This document shows, piece by piece, positions 5,402-7,882 of a stretch of DNA of 7,882 bases. The DNA lies in NCBI GenBank assembly GCA_023430705.1, contig JAEYZJ010000235.1:1-7882 (forward strand), written 5' to 3'. The stretch is from Pseudomonadota bacterium. Lineage in GTDB: Bacteria; Pseudomonadota; Alphaproteobacteria; Rhizobiales; Devosiaceae. The notes under the pieces are model-generated. The model made no database searches and was not told where the DNA came from. It worked only from the letters and a program-made list of their open reading frames with translations. Both the position numbers and the translations under genes were made by a program. Each line of letters opens with the position of its first letter. Within the stretch, counting starts at the first letter, position 1.

Positions 5402-5905
5402 TCAGTTCGTTGCGGCGGGGGGCTGCTGGTTCTGCTGGGCCTGCATGACGCGCAGGTTCTGCACGTAGAGCGCCATGAAATCGACCGGCTCCATCATCAG
5501 CGGGGGGAAGCCGCCGAGCTGCACGACCGTCGCCAGCACGTGCCGGGCGAACGGGAAGATCATGCGCGGACACTCGACCATCAGGAGCTGCGGCAGCTGC
5601 TGCTCGGTCACGTTCTTGACGCGGAACACGCCGCCATAGACCAGCTCGACGTTGAACAGCACGTTGCTGTCGCGCTCGGCCTTGGCGTTGAGGCTGATCT
5701 CGACCGCATAGAGGTCGTCGGCCTGCTTCTTCACGCCGACATTGATGCCGACATTGAAGTTCGGGTTGGCTCCGCCCAGCAGCACCGAACCCGGGGCGCC
5801 CGGATTCTCGAAGCTCAGGTCGCGGGTATACTGGCCCACAAGGCTGTAGCTGGGCGCGGTGGTGGTGGTCGCGTTGGCCGCGCCGGCCGGATTCTGGTCA
5901 GCCAT
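5402..5905 (-). CDS. secB: Protein-export chaperone SecB
   Basis: SecB is a cytoplasmic tetrameric chaperone that keeps preproteins unfolded and hands them to SecA. The product has 167 residues, close to the family norm. After a Thr/Ala-rich N-terminus come the hallmark YTRDLSFENP (26-35), NVGINVGVKK (51-60), SLNAKAERD (71-79), ECPRMIFPFAR (111-121) and GGFPPLMMEPVDFMALY (131-147). A Gln/Pro-rich tail ends the protein. The ATG at 5905-5903 has a good Shine-Dalgarno sequence, GAGGGA, 9 nt upstream, but that site lies partly within a perfect hairpin (separate entry). fxsA lies 75 nt upstream on the same strand, so co-transcription is possible. dnaQ converges from the other side. I see no convincing terminator in the 15-nt gap between the two stops. 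Confidence 0.97.
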   Translation of the reverse strand: MADQNPAGAANATTTTAPSYSLVGQYTRDLSFENPGAPGSVLLGGANPNFNVGINVGVKKQADDLYAVEISLNAKAERDSNVLFNVELVYGGVFRVKNVTEQQLPQLLMVECPRMIFPFARHVLATVVQLGGFPPLMMEPVDFMALYVQNLRVMQAQQNQQPPAATN

Positions 5906-5916
5906 GAGTGAGAGTC

Positions 5917-5935
5917 CCTCGAACTTATTTCGAGG
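5917..5935 (-). promoter_or_regulatory. Leader hairpin that sequesters the secB Shine-Dalgarno sequence
   Basis: On the minus strand CCTCGAA and TTCGAGG form a perfect 7-bp stem with a 5-nt AT-rich loop. The second arm contains the GAGG of the secB ribosome-binding site GAGGGA, and the ATG follows 12 nt after the stem. Folded, the stem would hide most of the Shine-Dalgarno sequence. No U-run follows, so it is not an intrinsic terminator for fxsA. Translational control of secB is inferred; the structure itself is visible. Confidence 0.5.
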
Positions 5936-5980
5936 CGCTGGCTAGCACTTTTGGGGTGGGCTCACAAGCCGCACGGGCAC

Positions 5981-6451
5981 TCAGCGCGGCCGCCACTCGT
6001 CGGAATCGAGTTCGATCGTGTCGTCCTCGACCTGCGGAGGGCCGAAGCCGTAGCTGGCGGTCGTCGTCGCCACCACGCGCACCCGCGAGCGGAGCCAGGC
6101 ATAGATGGCGCTGCGCACGGGCGGCAGTAGCAGGAGCAGCCCGATGAGGTCGGTGAAATAGCCCGGCGTGATCAGCAGGATGCCGGCGAGCCCGATCATC
6201 ATCGCGTCGGCCAGCGAGCGGGCCGGCAGTTCGGCGCGACCCATGCTGCTACGGATCTCGTTGAGTACCGACAGGCCCTGGTAGCGCAGGAGGAGCGAGC
6301 CGGCGACCGCCATGACGAGAACCCCGAGGAGGGTCGGCCACAGCCCGATCGCGTTGCCGATCAGGATGAAGCAGGCGATCTCGATGAGCGGCACCAGGAG
6401 GAAGAGCAGAAACAGCAGTCGGCCCAATGCGGATAACCCTTTCGAAAGCAC
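5981..6451 (-). CDS. fxsA: FxsA family inner-membrane protein
   Basis: FxsA is a small cytoplasmic-membrane protein; in Escherichia coli its overproduction relieves exclusion of phage T7 by the F plasmid, and its normal role is not known. The product has 156 residues from the GTG at 6451. Hydrophobic segments lie at about 11-32 (LFLLFLLVPLIEIACFIL), 35-55 and 83-110. The family signature ITPGYFTDLIGLLLLLPPVR is at 94-113. A basic loop (RSRVRVV) and an acidic tail (VEDDTIELDSDEW) follow. The start is doubtful: the GTG has no clear Shine-Dalgarno sequence, while a TTG eight codons later (6427) has AAAGGG about 9 nt upstream and would begin LGRLLFLLF, closer to known FxsA starts. It is read away from the Tim44-like gene and towards secB. 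Confidence 0.92.
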   Translation of the reverse strand: MLSKGLSALGRLLFLLFLLVPLIEIACFILIGNAIGLWPTLLGVLVMAVAGSLLLRYQGLSVLNEIRSSMGRAELPARSLADAMMIGLAGILLITPGYFTDLIGLLLLLPPVRSAIYAWLRSRVRVVATTTASYGFGPPQVEDDTIELDSDEWRPR

Positions 6452-6478
6452 TGCGTCATATCGGCCGGTGCGGCCGGC

Positions 6479-6508
6479 TCAGCCAAACGTGAACTGGTTT
6501 CTGGCTGA
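6479..6508. repeat. 7-bp inverted repeat between fxsA and the Tim44-like gene
   Basis: TCAGCCA (6479-6485) and TGGCTGA (6502-6508) are exact reverse complements separated by 16 bases. Inside, AAC and GTT can add three pairs with a 2-nt bulge. The arm centres are 23 bases apart, about two helical turns, so a dimeric regulator could bind both. It stands in the divergent promoter region, 9 bases before a TATATATA run. An RNA hairpin on the fxsA transcript is the other reading. Confidence 0.4.
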
Positions 6509-6517
6509 ACGTTTTCC

Positions 6518-6525
6518 TATATATA
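6518..6525 (+). promoter_or_regulatory. TATATATA run, candidate -10 of the Tim44-like gene promoter
   Basis: An AT-only octamer in GC-rich DNA, about 60 nt upstream of the preferred start at 6586. It can supply a TATATA -10 element, but I find no good -35 at 16-18 nt. The window has no other such run outside the origin gap. Confidence 0.4.
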
Positions 6526-6585
6526 GGTCACCAGAGCCGTCCGCCCATGGCCGGCACCCTCCAAATTCGCGAGTGCCCGTTCCAG

Positions 6586-7302
6586 ATGGATGAATTTTTC
6601 GATATCCCCACCCTGATCGTGATCGGTGTCGCGATCGTGGTGCTGTATCGCCTGCGCCAGGTGCTCGGCACCCGCACCGGCCGCGAACGCACCCCGCTGC
6701 AGCGCCAGCGCGAGATGGCCGCCGCCAAGCCCGGCGAGGAGAACGTCGTGCAGATGCGCCCGAACCCGGTAGCGCAGACGAACGAGGATCTCGAGCGCCA
6801 GCAGCGCAAGCTCGAGGCCGAAATCGCCCAGTTCTCGCACGGCGACGACAATGTCGCCGAGGGGCTGCGCGCCATTGCCGGCGCCGACCCGGGATTTGCC
6901 CCCAAGAGCTTCATGGAAGGCGCCAAGTCCGCCTACGAGATGATCGTCACCGCGTTCGCCGCGGGCGACCGCCAGACGCTGAAGAACCTGCTCGACAAGG
7001 ACGTGTACGAGGGTTTCGAGAAGGTGATCCGCGATCGCGAGGCGGCCGGCCGCAAGGTCGACTTCACCTTCGTCGGCCTTCCCAAGGTCGAGATCTCCGA
7101 AGCCGAGCTCGACAAGCGCAGCGCCAACGTCACCATCCGTTTCCAAGCCGAGGTGGTATCGGCCACCCGCGACAAGGACGGCAACCTGATCGAGGGCAAT
7201 GCCGACCAGGTGGCAAACATCGCCGACGAGTGGACGTTTGCGCGCAGCCCCAAGTCCCGCGACCCGAACTGGAAGCTCGTCGCGACCAGCCAGCTCGAAT
7301 AG
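6586..7302 (+). CDS. Tim44/TimA family membrane-anchored protein
   Basis: Bacterial relatives of mitochondrial Tim44 are found mainly in alphaproteobacteria; they are anchored to the inner membrane, and the characterised Caulobacter member (TimA) is thought to aid membrane or periplasmic protein quality control. From the ATG at 6586 the product has 238 residues. MDEFFDIPTLIVIG leads into one membrane helix (about 8-22) and then RLRQVLGTRTGRER. A charged linker (about 30-95) with coiled-coil-like NEDLERQQRKLEAEIAQF follows. The Tim44 domain runs from about 104 (FAPKSFMEGAKSAYEMIV) to the end, with DEWTFAR and PNWKLVAT. An ATG at 6547 would add 13 residues that do not look like the family N-terminus, so I prefer 6586. 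Neither start has a strong Shine-Dalgarno sequence. smr follows after 23 nt and is probably co-transcribed. Confidence 0.93.
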   Translation: MDEFFDIPTLIVIGVAIVVLYRLRQVLGTRTGRERTPLQRQREMAAAKPGEENVVQMRPNPVAQTNEDLERQQRKLEAEIAQFSHGDDNVAEGLRAIAGADPGFAPKSFMEGAKSAYEMIVTAFAAGDRQTLKNLLDKDVYEGFEKVIRDREAAGRKVDFTFVGLPKVEISEAELDKRSANVTIRFQAEVVSATRDKDGNLIEGNADQVANIADEWTFARSPKSRDPNWKLVATSQLE

Positions 7303-7325
7303 GCCTGGGCAGCGGGGGCTTCGCC

Positions 7326-7882
7326 ATGGCCAAGCGCCGGTCGGACGGGAAGGGCCAACTCCCCGACTGGCACCTATGGCACGAGGTCAAGCAGACCGTT
7401 TCACCCCTCCACCCCACGCGCCGGCTTCCCGATCTCGAATCCGAACCGCTGCCCCTGCCGCAACCCGCAGCACCGCCGCGCCCCACCCGGCCGCGGCGTA
7501 TCTTGCCGGCGATGCCCGCGTACCAGTCTGACGGCCTGCCTGGAAAGAAGCCTCGCGCCGGCATCGAGCCGAACCTCCGGCAGCGCCTGCAGCGCGGGCG
7601 GGTCGAGATCGACGGCACCATCGATCTGCACGGCATGCGTCAGGCCGAGGCGCATGCGGCCCTCACCCGCTTCATTCATGCCCGCGCCGGACGCGGCGAC
7701 CGGACCCTGCTGGTGATCACCGGCAAGGGGCTGAAGAAGCTGAGCGACGATGCCGCCGTGATCGTCGAGCGCGGCGTGCTGCGCACCATGCTGCCGATCT
7801 GGCTCTCCGGGGCCGAGCTCGCCCCGCTTGTCTCCGGATGGGACGTGGCCGCACAGGGCCACGGGGGCGACGGGGCCTTCTA
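7326..7882 (+). CDS. Smr (MutS2 C-terminal-like) domain protein, 3' end just cut off
   Basis: The Smr domain is a small nuclease or nucleic-acid-binding fold first seen at the C-terminus of MutS2; free-standing members have poorly defined roles in DNA or RNA handling. The frame is open from the ATG at 7326 to the window edge: 185 codons plus two bases. GGGGG at 7314-7318, 7 nt before the ATG, is a good Shine-Dalgarno sequence. Residues 1-75 are a basic, Pro/Arg-rich, probably disordered region with an early LPDWHLWHEV motif typical of this group. The Smr domain runs from about 95: IDLHGMRQAEAHAAL (99-113) with the DLHG motif, LLVITGKG (128-135) in place of HGKG, and GHGGDGAF at the end. Relatives end only a few residues beyond this point. 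It probably shares a transcript with the Tim44-like gene. Confidence 0.93.
   Translation, partial: MAKRRSDGKGQLPDWHLWHEVKQTVSPLHPTRRLPDLESEPLPLPQPAAPPRPTRPRRILPAMPAYQSDGLPGKKPRAGIEPNLRQRLQRGRVEIDGTIDLHGMRQAEAHAALTRFIHARAGRGDRTLLVITGKGLKKLSDDAAVIVERGVLRTMLPIWLSGAELAPLVSGWDVAAQGHGGDGAF

Noticed and set aside
5387..5423. Possible bidirectional terminator between dnaQ and secB
   Set aside because: CCGCC/GGCGG pairing is possible only with bulges or a large loop, and there is no T-run on either strand; the right arm also lies inside secB.
6490..6513. EcfG (general stress sigma) type promoter, GGAAC-N16/17-CGTT
   Set aside because: The sequence reads TGAAC-N15-CGTT: one mismatch in the first element and a spacer one base too short.
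1..7882. Mobile elements, CRISPR arrays, tRNA or rRNA genes, phage or defence genes
   Set aside because: No transposase or integrase frames, no regular spaced repeats, no tRNA-like cloverleaf or rRNA sequence; every sizeable stretch is a housekeeping gene or a described gap.

Overview
The window is a conserved piece of an alphaproteobacterial chromosome, most likely from the order Hyphomicrobiales (Rhizobiales). It is GC-rich with strongly biased codons. The gene order rho-hemJ-hemE / maf-aroE-coaE-dnaQ / secB-fxsA-Tim44-like-smr is the one found around the chromosomal replication origin in that group. I see no mobile element, CRISPR array, tRNA or rRNA gene, and nothing that looks horizontally acquired.

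Layout. On the minus strand, 1-2219 carries hemE and hemJ (two haem-pathway enzymes, 3 nt apart) followed by the 5' part of rho, which runs off the left edge. The 416-nt gap between hemE and maf (2220-2635) holds no gene and has the make-up of an origin: an AT-rich segment next to hemE, four GANTC (CcrM methylation) sites, three CtrA-like sites including a perfect TTAA-N7-TTAA, four DnaA-box-like sequences, and a perfect 10-bp inverted repeat built on two DnaA boxes. By eye, every TTAA in the window falls inside 2406-2506. hemE and maf are read away from this gap, as expected for genes flanking a bidirectional origin.

On the plus strand, 2636-5386 is a tightly packed unit: maf, aroE, coaE and dnaQ, each overlapping the next by 4 nt (ATGA, TTGA, ATGA). 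The unit covers nucleotide-pool cleaning or septum control (Maf), shikimate synthesis (AroE), the last step of CoA synthesis (CoaE) and polymerase III proofreading (DnaQ). It converges with secB and fxsA on the minus strand (5402-6451). The secB leader contains a perfect hairpin that includes its Shine-Dalgarno sequence. From 6586 to the right edge the plus strand carries a Tim44-like membrane-anchored protein and a nearly complete Smr-domain gene.

Two genes I expect from related genomes are not in their usual places: ppsR between hemE and maf, and mltA between the Tim44-like gene and smr. I did not find a clearly novel multi-gene system. The items most worth following up are the predicted origin, with its CtrA, DnaA and CcrM sites, and the secB leader hairpin.
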